64,000 bases of DNA from Yamadazyma tenuis (lineage: Eukaryota > Ascomycota > Pichiomycetes > Serinales > Debaryomycetaceae): assembly GCF_029203305.1 (NCBI RefSeq), contig NC_089465.1:496001-560000 (forward strand). The letters are read 5' to 3'. Both the position numbers and the translations under genes were made by a program. The notes beneath the pieces are model-generated. The model made no database searches and had not been told where the DNA came from. It saw only the letters and a program-made list of their open reading frames with translations. Below, in pieces: positions 29,149-39,700 of this stretch. How positions within the stretch are numbered: the stretch's first letter is position 1; every line of letters starts with the position of its first letter.

Positions 29149-30456
29149 CTAAATGAAATCGTCACTGTCATCGTCATAATATTCGTCTTCATCAGATTCG
29201 TCAGCCAACTGCTCAAAGTTCACCTTATATCTCAACATGGCTCCAACCCCACCAAACCCTTGCACGAACTGAGCTCCTTCAGATGACCTATCGGTGACAA
29301 ACTCCAAGTTGGCACCGTAATTCTTATAGTTTTCGGCCAACCATTCCAAGAACGTTTCTTCCTTTACAACTTCCAACTCGGCTCCGGTGTTCTTATCCAA
29401 CATATACGCCTTACCCGGCAACTCTGGGTTGACATGCACCACCGTCTCTTCTCCATCGGCGTTCTTGAGGGTATACCGGATGATGTTCAAGTTCTCGTAC
29501 ACAATGAGAACCTCACAAGCACCCAAGTCCAAAGCCTTCAAAGTATCTTCAATACCGTAACAGTATTTTCCAGTGTCCTGGGAAATCTCATCAAAGTAGT
29601 CGTTCAACAACTTCTTTTCTTGCACAAACTTCACGTTGGCCAAAGTCTCTGCTGATAATTCGATGGCCTGATTGAACCCATTTTCTCCTCCGTAAGAAAT
29701 ATCCACGATATTGATCACCTTAGCCTGCAATCTTCCGTCAAACAAGTCGGACTTGGACAATTCGGTTTTGAAATCAGCTGAACCTGCCAAAATCAACCCT
29801 TTCACGTTGACCTTGTCAGCAGAAATAAAGTTCTGTACAGCCACTTCAGCAACCTTTCTGACATAATTATGTCTCTTTTCTTCTCTCAAACGACTGAAAC
29901 GCATCGCTGACTGACCACCTCTTCCATGCTTCTTGGGCAAGTCCACCGTGAACTTGTGCAACACTTCTCTGGTGTTTCCGGTCACGGTCCCGAACAAGGC
30001 TCCATTACCATCCATGATAATAAACCCGAACCGGTCATCGTCCTCCAACAACTCACTCAACGCCTCCACATGGAACTTGTTGTCACAAAGATATAACGAT
30101 GTGTTGATGGGCTTGAACGGTTCGAAATCAATATTTAACTTCTTTTCCTTTCCCTCGTCGGTAATGACATCACCACAGAAAATCACCAACCCATTTTTAG
30201 GAACCGAGTTGTACAACTTCAACTTCTGCTGGGTAGAAGTGATAGCTCCCAACACTGACAACCGGTTCACACGTGACTTGATATTGGAGGCAGTACCATA
30301 CTCTTCAGTTAACATTTTCTGGATTAACGAGATTTGTCCTTTTGGCGGGGTGATCAACGAGATCATCGAGGTTCCGTTTCCACGGGCCAATTCCAACGCC
30401 TTGATCAACTTCTTGATCTTCCATATTTCAATGTTTTTTTCAGCTGCGTCGGACAT
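29149..30456 (-). CDS. SUP45: Translation release factor eRF1
   Basis: 435 codons from the ATG at 30456. The N domain has TASNIKS (about residues 55-61) and YLCDNKF (about 122-128), which read all three stop codons. The M domain carries GGQ (about residue 180) in [11 protein letters not shown], which triggers peptide release. The C domain binds eRF3, and the end is acidic ([13 protein letters not shown]). It terminates translation in the cytosol with Sup35. Divergent with the CDC50-family gene across 166 bases. Confidence 0.98.
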   Translation of the reverse strand: MSDAAEKNIEIWKIKKLIKALELARGNGTSMISLITPPKGQISLIQKMLTEEYGTASNIKSRVNRLSVLGAITSTQQKLKLYNSVPKNGLVIFCGDVITDEGKEKKLNIDFEPFKPINTSLYLCDNKFHVEALSELLEDDDRFGFIIMDGNGALFGTVTGNTREVLHKFTVDLPKKHGRGGQSAMRFSRLREEKRHNYVRKVAEVAVQNFISADKVNVKGLILAGSADFKTELSKSDLFDGRLQAKVINIVDISYGGENGFNQAIELSAETLANVKFVQEKKLLNDYFDEISQDTGKYCYGIEDTLKALDLGACEVLIVYENLNIIRYTLKNADGEETVVHVNPELPGKAYMLDKNTGAELEVVKEETFLEWLAENYKNYGANLEFVTDRSSEGAQFVQGFGGVGAMLRYKVNFEQLADESDEDEYYDDDSDDFI

Positions 30457-30622
30457 ATCTGAATGTTATAGTGGTAGTTTCCAGCGGTTGCTCCAGTGTT
30501 TAAAAAATTTTCAGCCTCTGCGACAGACCAAAACCGGCGTGCACCCACCGCCCACCGCCAGTCGGTGCGAACTTATCAGGATTCACCGGGCCACCACAAC
30601 ACCAGTATTATCCAATCCATCC

Positions 30623-31924
30623 ATGACGTCTCTCGACCAGTTCGAAGGCCATGGTGCCCATGCCGACCAGGCCCGCACCTCATCGTCCCAGGTCCGTGTG
30701 CACCCGGACAACCATGACGATGGCGATGCCTACCACTCCGATTCAGACTCCTCATCGGTATCGGAACATCAAGATACCCGTAAAGAAAAGTCCAGAAAAC
30801 CCGGTAACAGCGCCTTCCGCCAGCAGCGCTTGAAGGCCTACAGCCCGGTATTCACCGCCAGCAATGTGATTCCTCTTTTGTTGATTTTGGCCATTGTTTT
30901 TGTACCGCTTGGAGCCGCCATGTGGTATGCCTCAGATAGAGTTCAGGACTTGGCCATCAACTACGCCCACTGTGAAAAGTTGGCCAGCGCCGACCACTGG
31001 TCGGCTATTCCCGATGAGTACTTGGACTATCATTTAAAGGATAAATCCTACAAACAGCCCCAGTGGCGGTTGAGCAAAGACGAATCACAGCAGTTTGAAG
31101 ATGAATCCAACGTGTGTGAGATCCAATTCAATGTGCCTCGGGACTTGAAAGGCCCCATCTACTTCTTCTATCGGTTGGAGAAATTCTACGCCAACCACCG
31201 AAGATTTGTCAAGTCGTACAGTGAAGAACAAATCATTGGCCATGCTGCTAGTAAGCACACGGTGAAGGAAACTTCGGGTCAAAACTGCCAACCAATGTCC
31301 ACCCATAAAGGCAAAATCATTTACCCGTGCGGGTTGATCGCCAATAGCATGTTCAATGACACATTTTCGTCTACTTTGCTGGCTGTTAATGGTACGGCAG
31401 ATGATTACAAATTGACCAACAAAGGAATTGCCTGGTCCAAGGACAAGAACCGGTTCAAGAAAACAAAATATTCTCACAAAGATATCGTGCCTCCTCCTAA
31501 CTGGTATAAGAGGTTCCCCAACGGGTACAACGAGACCAACGTCCCTGATGTCAGTACCTGGGAAGAGTTCCAGAACTGGATGCACCCAGCAGGCTTGCCA
31601 ACCTTCAATAAATTGGTGCTCCGGAACGACGATGACACTTTGAAGGCCGGTACGTACCAGGTATCGGTGGGGTTGCATTGGCCGGTATTGCCGTTCAAAG
31701 GAGGTAAGTACATCTACATTTCGCAAAGATCGGTTATGGGTGGTAAAAACCCATTTGTTGGGATCGCCTGGATGGCCAGCGGAGGCGTGTGTTTTGTGTT
31801 AAGTATTTTCTTATTGGTGGTGAATTTAGTGAAACCCAGAAAGACGGGAGACATGAGCTTATTGAGCTGGAATCGTGAAAAGGCAGCAGAGGATGAGAAG
31901 GCGGTCGAGCAGAGTCAGCAGTAA
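30623..31924 (+). CDS. Cdc50/Lem3 family subunit of a P4-ATPase lipid flippase
   Basis: 433 codons from the ATG at 30623. The frame is open for 230 codons upstream, but that part lies opposite SUP45 and is not used. Two membrane spans (about residues 82-102 and 385-408) flank a large lumenal domain with conserved Cys pairs (CEIQF, CQPM, YPCGLIANSMFNDTF) and N-glycan sites. The segment FRQQRLKAYSPVFTASNVIPLLL is the family's cytosolic entry. The partner is a Drs2/Dnf-type flippase, keeping lipid asymmetry in Golgi/plasma membrane. Which of CDC50, LEM3 or CRF1 this is cannot be told from sequence alone. Confidence 0.92.
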   Translation: MTSLDQFEGHGAHADQARTSSSQVRVHPDNHDDGDAYHSDSDSSSVSEHQDTRKEKSRKPGNSAFRQQRLKAYSPVFTASNVIPLLLILAIVFVPLGAAMWYASDRVQDLAINYAHCEKLASADHWSAIPDEYLDYHLKDKSYKQPQWRLSKDESQQFEDESNVCEIQFNVPRDLKGPIYFFYRLEKFYANHRRFVKSYSEEQIIGHAASKHTVKETSGQNCQPMSTHKGKIIYPCGLIANSMFNDTFSSTLLAVNGTADDYKLTNKGIAWSKDKNRFKKTKYSHKDIVPPPNWYKRFPNGYNETNVPDVSTWEEFQNWMHPAGLPTFNKLVLRNDDDTLKAGTYQVSVGLHWPVLPFKGGKYIYISQRSVMGGKNPFVGIAWMASGGVCFVLSIFLLVVNLVKPRKTGDMSLLSWNREKAAEDEKAVEQSQQ

Positions 31925-32321
31925 CAACGCACGAGTTTTTAGTTTAAATCTTCCAAATATATGATGTACCAATTGGGGTGCGCGTACGCCCAATAGGGAA
32001 GGGCCTAAGGCACTGCTCAGGACCAAATCATTGTGGTTCACCTACAAAAGAAGAAAAGTACTACTATATATGTGCTATCAAACCATATAGATTTCCCTGG
32101 TCCCATACTTGTTCAAATTGAAATATCATATTTTTCTTGTCCTCTTCTTTACACGTATTCACCTATTCAGCTTTGCGAAATGCGTCCGTAAATTACCTCC
32201 TTTTCTTTTTTGTTTTTGCACTTTTACTAAAACTGCCACAAATTTACGTTTCCAGTTTTTAAAGCTTAATTGACCTTCACGCCTCCAGTACTAGTGTTCA
32301 CAAGGATATATCCAAGACACC
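31925..32321 (+). promoter_or_regulatory. 397-base gap upstream of the Crypton-like regulator
   Basis: It holds the CDC50-family 3' end and the promoter of the next gene. T/A-rich tracts around 32110-32230 look like a yeast promoter. I see no specific factor site, RNA gene or repeat. Confidence 0.4.
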
Positions 32322-35258
32322 ATGAGAAGAAAGACCACTGTGAGCTCGGTTAGTGTGAGCAATGGAAAATCAAAACAAGCTCTAACAGGTGTAACAAAAC
32401 CAAAGATAAAAAATCGATTAGGACGTCCTCCCAAACTCACAGTCGGCGACAATGACAGCAATGGAGATGATGCAGTTCTGGATGTCGACTCCGATTCCGA
32501 CAATGATTCGGATTCTGATGACGATTCTTCTTCAGGGTCTTCATCTGACGACGATATAAATTATGCGGAAGCCAATGAAGAATTCGTCGATGAAGAAGAC
32601 GATGTAGACGATGACGTGGAAGACTACTACGATGACGATGACGACTACGATATTGCGTTCCCCGAACTGACTCCTCGGTACCTTCTCAAAATATACGCTG
32701 GACTTTTCAGGGTTAGTGGTAACCCCAAGTTCGAGAACAAAGCTATTAATGCAATGATGGAAACAGCACTTAGCATTGCGTTGCCCACGAAGCCAGAAGA
32801 GAGAAAAGAGATCGATCTTAGTGACCTTTCTTTCACCAAGGGCCTGGATATCCATAGTCCTGATGTTCTTGTAATCCAATTGAAATCGGGTAGAAACATC
32901 GAGGGTTATAGACACAAACTCCCATTGCCTTGTTTGATAGGAACAATTGCCAGAAACTTGTGGTACCGGCTTGACTTTCCCCAGGGGCCTTTGGCAAAGG
33001 ATAATTTCCCCAACTTTCAGGACGGATCATATCGCCAGATAAAGCTTTTGTATTCGCAGAGATCTGATCTGGTGAGACCCATAAGTGAACAAAACATGAT
33101 GAGTTTGGCCAAGTTCAGTTTCGACCAAGCGTTTGGTAATATGAGTAACAGCCGAGTGAGTTTCTATGTCAATAGTTTGCAAGAATTCCCACGTTTAGAG
33201 GCAGCAGGGTTCAAGCCGCCAGAAACTTATTTTATAGCAAGAGACCAAGTCAAACCACCCGAGCAGTTACGAAAGAAGGTGTTTCCTTGGTTAGAAAGCG
33301 AATGGCAGCTGTTTGAAAAGTACCAACTGACGCTTCCACCTCCTATAAGAGATTTGTCACTTCCCAAGCTTTTCTATATGCTTGATCAGTTCAGGGATAT
33401 TATTCTTCAGGACATGGTGTTTTTGGTTGATCAGAACCCGGAGTGTGTGTTTTACTACTATGAGGTTTGCTATTGCCCAGAATTTGTTGCTTATAAGAAA
33501 GATGTTCTTGCTTACTGTGGACAAACAGAACCGGTAACTACTGAGGTGAAGAGTCGAGCTCCAGAAAATAGACCAAGAATTCGAAGTCTGGCCAACCACA
33601 CACCAACTCGCAAACCAGCTCACAAGTCAACTGCGGCTAAAAAAGCATATCAAACCCAGCTTACGCTTCAGAGTGTATTTGACAGCCGCAGCCTGGTTGA
33701 AGACTCTTCAACTAAAAACCTGTTAAATAACCAAAAGATAACTAAAAGTCCTGTCAACCGTGGTAAGCAAGCCACCGTATCACATTCAGACAAGAAAGTT
33801 GTTTCTCAGAGTGAGTCCAAAACTGATTGGCTCATCCAAAATATGCAAGAGCAGAATCAGTCTCTAAGAAATGACATTCTAGCGATAAAAGAACAAACTT
33901 TACAGCAAAAGCAGGAGGTTGAGGACCTTAAAAAACTCACCCAAGAAAAGTTGAACGCGATCTTCGTGTTATTGTCGAAACAACCAGAAGCCTTGCTGTC
34001 GGCTTACAAGAATACACAAGGAGCCAACATCCAGGCAACCCCACCAACACCGCACTGGGGAACCCAAGTTGCAGGTCAAATAGGTCAAGCTGCAGGTCAA
34101 ATAGGCCAAGTTGCAGGTCAAATAGGCCAAGTTGCAGGTCAAGTAGGACAAGTGACTAATCAACTTCCTGGCCAAGTGGCTCAACTCCCTGGCCAAGTGG
34201 CTCAACTTCCTGGCCAAGTGGCTCAACTTCCTGGCCAAGTTGTAACCCAACTTCCTGGCCAAGTTTCAGCTCAAGTTCAAGCTCAAATTCTTGGTCAAGT
34301 TCCAGGCCAAGTCTCAGGTCAAATCTCAGGCCAAGTCTCGGGCCAAACCTCAGCCCAAACATCAGGAGTTTCATCTGCTCTGTACCCAGGCTACAGCCTA
34401 TCTAATGCTCAATTTCCAGCCTCAACAACTTATCTAACGTACCCCTATGGATACCAGCTGGTTGCTGCTTATTATCCTCAGCAATCGAGTGTGCAATTTC
34501 AAACATCTCCCGGTGCCTACACTATAGCACAAACTGCAGCTCCAACTACGCCGGTTCTGGTTCAACCCCCATCAACACCGGCTCAGTCCACCTCTACCTC
34601 AGCTCTGGCTAAATTGACCCTAGCGGCGCCAGTGACCTCAACCAAAACCAAAACAAAAGCACCACCAGTTCCAAGTCCAGTCATTGGTACAGAGGCAGCC
34701 TTCCAACTCCCCCCTGATTCTTTGGTACGATTCACCCAATGGACCTCTGAGCAGCCACATATTCAACCCCCAAAGCGGTCAAAGGCCAAAAGACCCGATT
34801 ACGTGCAGAGATTAGAATTCAATGAACTGCTTGAAAAGGCAAGCCACATGCCTAAAGTGGCTAAAACTTTGGTTGGGTATGTTCGTCAATGGTTTTTGGG
34901 TATGGAAGGTGTACCCAGTATTGTTTCCAGAGATCAGGTATTTAAGGATGCGTGGAGACAACAAACTGCAGCTGCTGAAACGTACTCGTCCAGAAGAAAG
35001 ATTGTGGATTTTGTTGAGTCTCTCAGAAAAGATACTGGTACCCTTTTCTATGGCTGGGGCAGATTTCAATTGGCCAAATTAATTGATATTCATTTTCTGA
35101 AAAATGATATTCCTATTACGGATCTAGAGGATATAGGTAGCAAGGAAAAAAGAGACTTGATCAGAAAGCTTTACAAATTAAAAGCTGTTACACCCCATGA
35201 GATGTATACTAATTTCAGTTTCGATTTGAAACTGGAGTTCAAGTGTAAAGAAACATAA
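32322..35258 (+). CDS. Large regulator with NDC10-domain-II-like and GCR1_C-like parts (Crypton-derived?)
   Basis: 978 codons from the ATG at 32322. In order: a basic start; an acidic Asp/Ser-rich stretch (about residues 45-110); a region of about residues 115-400 whose layout (PCLIGTIARNLWYRL, FPNFQDGSYRQIKLLY, RPISEQNMMSLAKFSFDQAFGNMSNSR) resembles the NDC10 domain II of Crypton tyrosine recombinases; a coiled coil at about 505-570; GQV-type heptads at about 583-678; a Pro/Thr-rich linker; and a C-terminal block (about 825-960, with SIVSRDQVFKDAWRQQ and SSRRKIVDFVESL) resembling the GCR1_C DNA-binding domain. This pairing is known in Cryptons and in proteins of the Gcr1/Ndc10 type. I infer a nuclear DNA-binding regulator, not a working recombinase. 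Similarity is by eye only. Confidence 0.6.
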   Translation: MRRKTTVSSVSVSNGKSKQALTGVTKPKIKNRLGRPPKLTVGDNDSNGDDAVLDVDSDSDNDSDSDDDSSSGSSSDDDINYAEANEEFVDEEDDVDDDVEDYYDDDDDYDIAFPELTPRYLLKIYAGLFRVSGNPKFENKAINAMMETALSIALPTKPEERKEIDLSDLSFTKGLDIHSPDVLVIQLKSGRNIEGYRHKLPLPCLIGTIARNLWYRLDFPQGPLAKDNFPNFQDGSYRQIKLLYSQRSDLVRPISEQNMMSLAKFSFDQAFGNMSNSRVSFYVNSLQEFPRLEAAGFKPPETYFIARDQVKPPEQLRKKVFPWLESEWQLFEKYQLTLPPPIRDLSLPKLFYMLDQFRDIILQDMVFLVDQNPECVFYYYEVCYCPEFVAYKKDVLAYCGQTEPVTTEVKSRAPENRPRIRSLANHTPTRKPAHKSTAAKKAYQTQLTLQSVFDSRSLVEDSSTKNLLNNQKITKSPVNRGKQATVSHSDKKVVSQSESKTDWLIQNMQEQNQSLRNDILAIKEQTLQQKQEVEDLKKLTQEKLNAIFVLLSKQPEALLSAYKNTQGANIQATPPTPHWGTQVAGQIGQAAGQIGQVAGQIGQVAGQVGQVTNQLPGQVAQLPGQVAQLPGQVAQLPGQVVTQLPGQVSAQVQAQILGQVPGQVSGQISGQVSGQTSAQTSGVSSALYPGYSLSNAQFPASTTYLTYPYGYQLVAAYYPQQSSVQFQTSPGAYTIAQTAAPTTPVLVQPPSTPAQSTSTSALAKLTLAAPVTSTKTKTKAPPVPSPVIGTEAAFQLPPDSLVRFTQWTSEQPHIQPPKRSKAKRPDYVQRLEFNELLEKASHMPKVAKTLVGYVRQWFLGMEGVPSIVSRDQVFKDAWRQQTAAAETYSSRRKIVDFVESLRKDTGTLFYGWGRFQLAKLIDIHFLKNDIPITDLEDIGSKEKRDLIRKLYKLKAVTPHEMYTNFSFDLKLEFKCKET
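34068..34356 (+). repeat. In-frame 21-bp minisatellite (heptads GQIGQVA then LPGQVAQ)
   Basis: The DNA repeats with a 21-bp period, encoding heptads such as AGQIGQV then LPGQVAQ, with shorter degenerate copies after. It lies in the linker between the coiled coil and the Pro-rich part of the regulator. Near-identical adjacent copies suggest copy-number change. Confidence 0.9.
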
Positions 35259-35483
35259 TGGTGCTATCCACGGCATTCCCATCAATTAAAACCGAGATTT
35301 TATAACCGAGGATTTTGATCCCCTCACACTCGAATGTTTTGGGAAGCTTTTATATTTATAGTCACCAAATGCCATGTAATTGCTGTACTATTTCTAAACT
35401 CCGTTGACCAACGTATACAAACCAAACGGTGCACCTCTTGAAATTTTGCGAAGTAATAATTCATCACTCATACTATCACCAAA

Positions 35484-36584
35484 ATGGCCCCCCAACAATC
35501 CCATGAATTATATGTCCACAAGAATCCCGTCAAAGAGATGGATCTTGATGTCGACTCTCCTAATGCCACTTTCAAGATCAGATCCACCGATTTACCCGCT
35601 TTGAAAGACGGTCAAGTGTTGGTCAAGAACTTAATGTTCTCCAATGACCCCAGTCAGAGGGCTTGGATCCAGAAGGATATTCCCGCTGAATCCATGTACG
35701 TGGCACCTATTAGACAAGGACAGGCCATGCTGACGTTGGCATTGTCTCAGGTGGTTGAGTCCAACAACAAGGGATTTTCTGCTGGGGATTTGGTTCGGTG
35801 TAGCACTTCCTGGTCCGACTATGCCGTTGTCGACCAACAGTCATTGTTTGACAAAATCCCTGAAAACTCCGGTTTCTCGTTGGACTCGTACTTGGACATC
35901 TTGGGATTCACCAGTTTGACTGCCTGGTTTGGAGTCTACGATGTGGCCCAGTTAAAGGCCTCGGATGTTCTTGTGGTGTCAGGAGCTGCTGGTGCCACCG
36001 GATCCGTGGTGGTACAAATCGCCAAAAACATCATCGGGTGCAAGAAAGTGATTGGAATTGCCGGTGGCAAGGACAAATGTGACTTTGTTAAGTCCATTGG
36101 TGCCGATGACTGTTTGGACTACAAGGCCCCCAAGCTCTTGGAAAATATGAAACAAGCTTTGGGAGACGACGAATGTGACGTGTTTTTCGACGGAGTTGGA
36201 GGACGGATCTTAGACATGATGTTGTTGTTGACCAAGCAGCACGGCCAGATCATTGCCTGTGGTTCTGTGGCCGGATACAATAACGCATCGGCTTCTTCCG
36301 TCAATGCATGGGGATTGATCACCACCAGAAGATTGACTGTCAAGGGCTTCATCATCTTGGACTACTTCGCCAAGTTTTCTGAGACCACCACCAAGTTGAT
36401 CGAGGCCGCCAAGGCTGGAAAGCTTCAAAACACGGCTGAGTCCAAGACGGTGGTGGACTTGAGTAGAGATCCTGACTTTCTTAAGAGGGTGCCCAAAACA
36501 TACAACATGTTGTTCAATGGAGAAAAGAAGAACGGGAAGTTGATCACCAAGATCGCTGAACCCCAATCCATTGCCAAGTTGTAG
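35484..36584 (+). CDS. NADPH-dependent MDR oxidoreductase (alkenal/one reductase type) with PTS1-like tail
   Basis: 366 codons from the ATG at 35484. It is a zinc-less medium-chain reductase: an N-terminal GroES-like fold (LKDGQVLVKNLMFSNDPSQRAWI), the nucleotide-binding SGAAGATGSVVVQIAKN at about residue 165, VIGIAGGKDKCDFVKSIGAD, and YDVFFDGVGG-like 'CDVFFDGVGG'. This resembles prostaglandin reductase/leukotriene B4 dehydrogenase types and the yeast YML131W protein. Substrates are usually alpha,beta-unsaturated carbonyls. The last residues are AKL, a good PTS1, so peroxisomal location is likely. The stop and the end of the coding sequence sit inside a 32-bp tandem duplication. Confidence 0.86.
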   Translation: MAPQQSHELYVHKNPVKEMDLDVDSPNATFKIRSTDLPALKDGQVLVKNLMFSNDPSQRAWIQKDIPAESMYVAPIRQGQAMLTLALSQVVESNNKGFSAGDLVRCSTSWSDYAVVDQQSLFDKIPENSGFSLDSYLDILGFTSLTAWFGVYDVAQLKASDVLVVSGAAGATGSVVVQIAKNIIGCKKVIGIAGGKDKCDFVKSIGADDCLDYKAPKLLENMKQALGDDECDVFFDGVGGRILDMMLLLTKQHGQIIACGSVAGYNNASASSVNAWGLITTRRLTVKGFIILDYFAKFSETTTKLIEAAKAGKLQNTAESKTVVDLSRDPDFLKRVPKTYNMLFNGEKKNGKLITKIAEPQSIAKL

Positions 36585-36630
36585 GTAAATAGTATTTATC
36601 CATTGTCAAGTTGTAGGTAAATAGTATTTA
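36567..36630 (+). repeat. 32-bp tandem duplication across the oxidoreductase stop codon
   Basis: Copy 1 (36567-36598) and copy 2 (36599-36630) differ at one base (GCC versus GTC). Copy 1 includes the codons for Ser-Ile-Ala-Lys-Leu and the TAG stop; copy 2 lies in the 3' untranslated region. Confidence 0.95.
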
Positions 36631-36731
36631 GTTTTTGAATTTGTGTTGTATAAACTAGTCGCGGTGCGACTTGATGTAAACAAACGAGTTTGCAAACGAG
36701 TTTGTAGGCATCTTTGAACAGGCATGAGAAT

Positions 36732-39700
36732 ATGAGCATCCGCTTTGCCACTTCTTCTCCCATACGGACTTCGAGACTGCCAGGGGCTTTCGACAAGAAG
36801 TTAGCACTTCTGAAGTTCAAAGAGCCGTCTGACGACGAGTTTGAGCTTGATGAGGACCAAGATCTCGACCTTTCATATTCCAGATTCTCCCGTATTTCGG
36901 GCACCTCAAAGAACACATCCTCTCTCGACACCCTGGAACTTCTGTACAAGCAGCACCTGCTCCAGAACATTCCTTTGAATTCCAGAAACAAATTGCATTA
37001 CAGAGATACTTCCTCCACCAAAAGCTCGATATATCCCATCAAAGAAATCCTGATGGAAAACGAAGAAAATACCCCGTTTCTCGTAGGTTCCAAGCCGCTG
37101 GAACCAGCCCGCATCCTTGTCCCCAAGACCAGAAAGGTCCCTCCGTCGTCGCTTGTGACTACTGCTGAGTCCACTCCCAAGCACAAGCAGAGAAGTACCT
37201 CTGTTAAGGTTTCTCTTACACCCGCCCAGAGAATGGAAAAACGGCCAGGTATTCGCCTGAAGAATGCCTTGGAGAATTTCCAGTTTGGAGACATGGTCGG
37301 CCGGGGTGCTTTTGCGACCGTCTACAAGGGCCTCAATTTGAAGACTAACCATGTGGTTGCAATTAAACAAATCCTCTTGGAAAAGGACCAGGATGTTCAG
37401 GCACTCATGGGCGAGATCGACTTGTTGAAGATCTTAAGACACCCTAACATTGTCAAGTATCACGGGTTCGTCAAGACTTCCAACTCCTTGAACGTATTTC
37501 TTGAATTCTGTGCTGGGGGCTCATTGCGTCAGCTCTATAAACGACTTAACAGTGGGTTGCCTGAACCCCAAATCATCGCCTACGTAAAGCTGATTTTGCA
37601 CGGGTTGAACTATTTGCATGAACAGGGGGTGGTGCATCGCGATGTTAAAGCTGCAAATGTTTTGATTACTGACACTGGTGATATCAAGTTGGCAGACTTT
37701 GGTGTTGCAACCAAAGTCACCTCTGAGCACCAATCTGTGGTGGGGACTCCCAACTGGATGGCACCTGAGACCGTTTTGGGTGGTGAAGGGTTGTGTACGG
37801 CCTCAGATGTATGGTCTTTGGGTGCTACTATAATTGAACTCTTCACCACCAATCCGCCGTACCACGACTTGAACCCGATGGCCACTCTTCATGCTATCGG
37901 AACGGACGACCATCCCCCTTTGCCCAAAAATATCTCGTCGGTTGCCAAAGACTTTTTGATGGAATGCTTTCAGAAACAACCTAGTTTAAGAGTTTCTGCT
38001 AAGCTTTTACTAAAGCACAAATGGCTTCATAACACCAACGATTCTTTTAGTAAGAGTCATAAACTTTGCAAGATAGACACGGTGTCGAATCTGAACTTAA
38101 ATGTCAAGAGTATCACTAGCTACAGTGAAAATCTTGAAGAAAATTGGGAAAATGACTTCACTGAAATGAAGATCACAGTGCCCCAATTGAATTTGGCATC
38201 TGATGTCCTAAACTTGGAAGCTGTGAAAACCCCTACAGAAGAGTTTTTTGTGACACCTCCTAGTAAGAATGAAGTTTTGAATAAGTTTTGTGAAACCAAT
38301 AATGACAGCGTAATTGACAACGATCTAGAAAAGCTCAACCTCAACCGCAACAATTTGTCCATTTTCAATCGAAATGATAGATATAACAATGATGAAGATG
38401 ATGATGATCCATTCTTGGATATAGAGATTGACAATTTCGACACCAATGAACTTGAAATCCAGAGTAAGATGGAATTCTTGATCACCAAATTCTCTACCCG
38501 GGTTGACCTATGTCAAAGTGGTAACGAGGACATAGCCCATTCCTTGGTGAAAATCATGGGTAAGATTTCACATCTAGTTAAGAAGTACCCATCTCTGCAT
38601 GATACTTTGATTCGAGACCATGGCATATTGTCTATTTTTGAGCTATTGGAGAACATTAATGACATGCCTGATTTGCCCAAACTTTGGTACTATTCCTTGA
38701 CAACTTTGAATTACATTTTTGAAAGCAGTATCAGCCAGTTCGAAAACTTCTGTCTATTGGGGGGTATTCCGGTGGTTACTCAGTTTAGAGGTAACAACTA
38801 TGACATTGCCATTAAGCTCCAAGTTAACAGATTTATAAGACTAACTTTGAAGTCAGATAAGGCCTTGTCGATGTTCATCTCAAGTGGTGGGTTGAGGGTG
38901 TTGTCAAAGCTAGCCGAAGAAGACATTGAAACAAATCCACACTTTCCTATTACCTCTATTGACTGCTTACATGCAATTTTGAACAATAATCTATTGAGCT
39001 CCAAGTCAGATCTTTGCCGAAAGTTGTCACACTACGGAGTGATATTTTGGTTTATCGTATTGTTGAACCGGTTGGTCAAACTAGACAGTCCCAATCAGTA
39101 TAGCACCACTGTGGACAAGATCATACAAATCCTCAAATTCTTTGGTCAGTCAGAAGTCAAAGTCAGAATCAATATCTCCAGCGGTGATTTATTCAAGTTA
39201 CTATTCAAAATCTATCCTCACCTAGAAACCAATCACAAGTTAACAGTTCTCAAGTTCATCAAATCCATGTCGTATGTCCTGGAAATCCTTAAGCATTTTC
39301 AGCTGGCTGAGATGCTTGAATTCTTGGTGATACTTATCAAGGAACATACTCCTTCAACTGATCGATACAAAGAATACATCAACATCATTTGCCCAATCAT
39401 TTACAATTACTGCTACTTGAACCATGTGAGAGAAACCGAATTAATTAAATTAGGAGCCCTACCATACTTGAAAGAGCTTTCCAAGATTAACTTACCTTTT
39501 AGGCAATTTGTGTTGCCTATAATGTGTGAGTTGGTATACTGTGAAAAGTATGTTCAAAATAGTTTGGTCAAGTATAATATCCTCGACGTATACCTCAATC
39601 TTCTTTTGGATCCATACTGGCAAGCCAATTCGTTGGATTCTATATTGAACTGGTACAAAAAAGACCCTGACCATGTCGTGTTGACCTCATCCAAAGCTAC

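Noticed and set aside
29933..30622. 230-codon upstream extension of the CDC50-family frame
   Set aside because: It lies antisense to SUP45 and lacks family homology; the ATG at 30623 begins the conserved layout.
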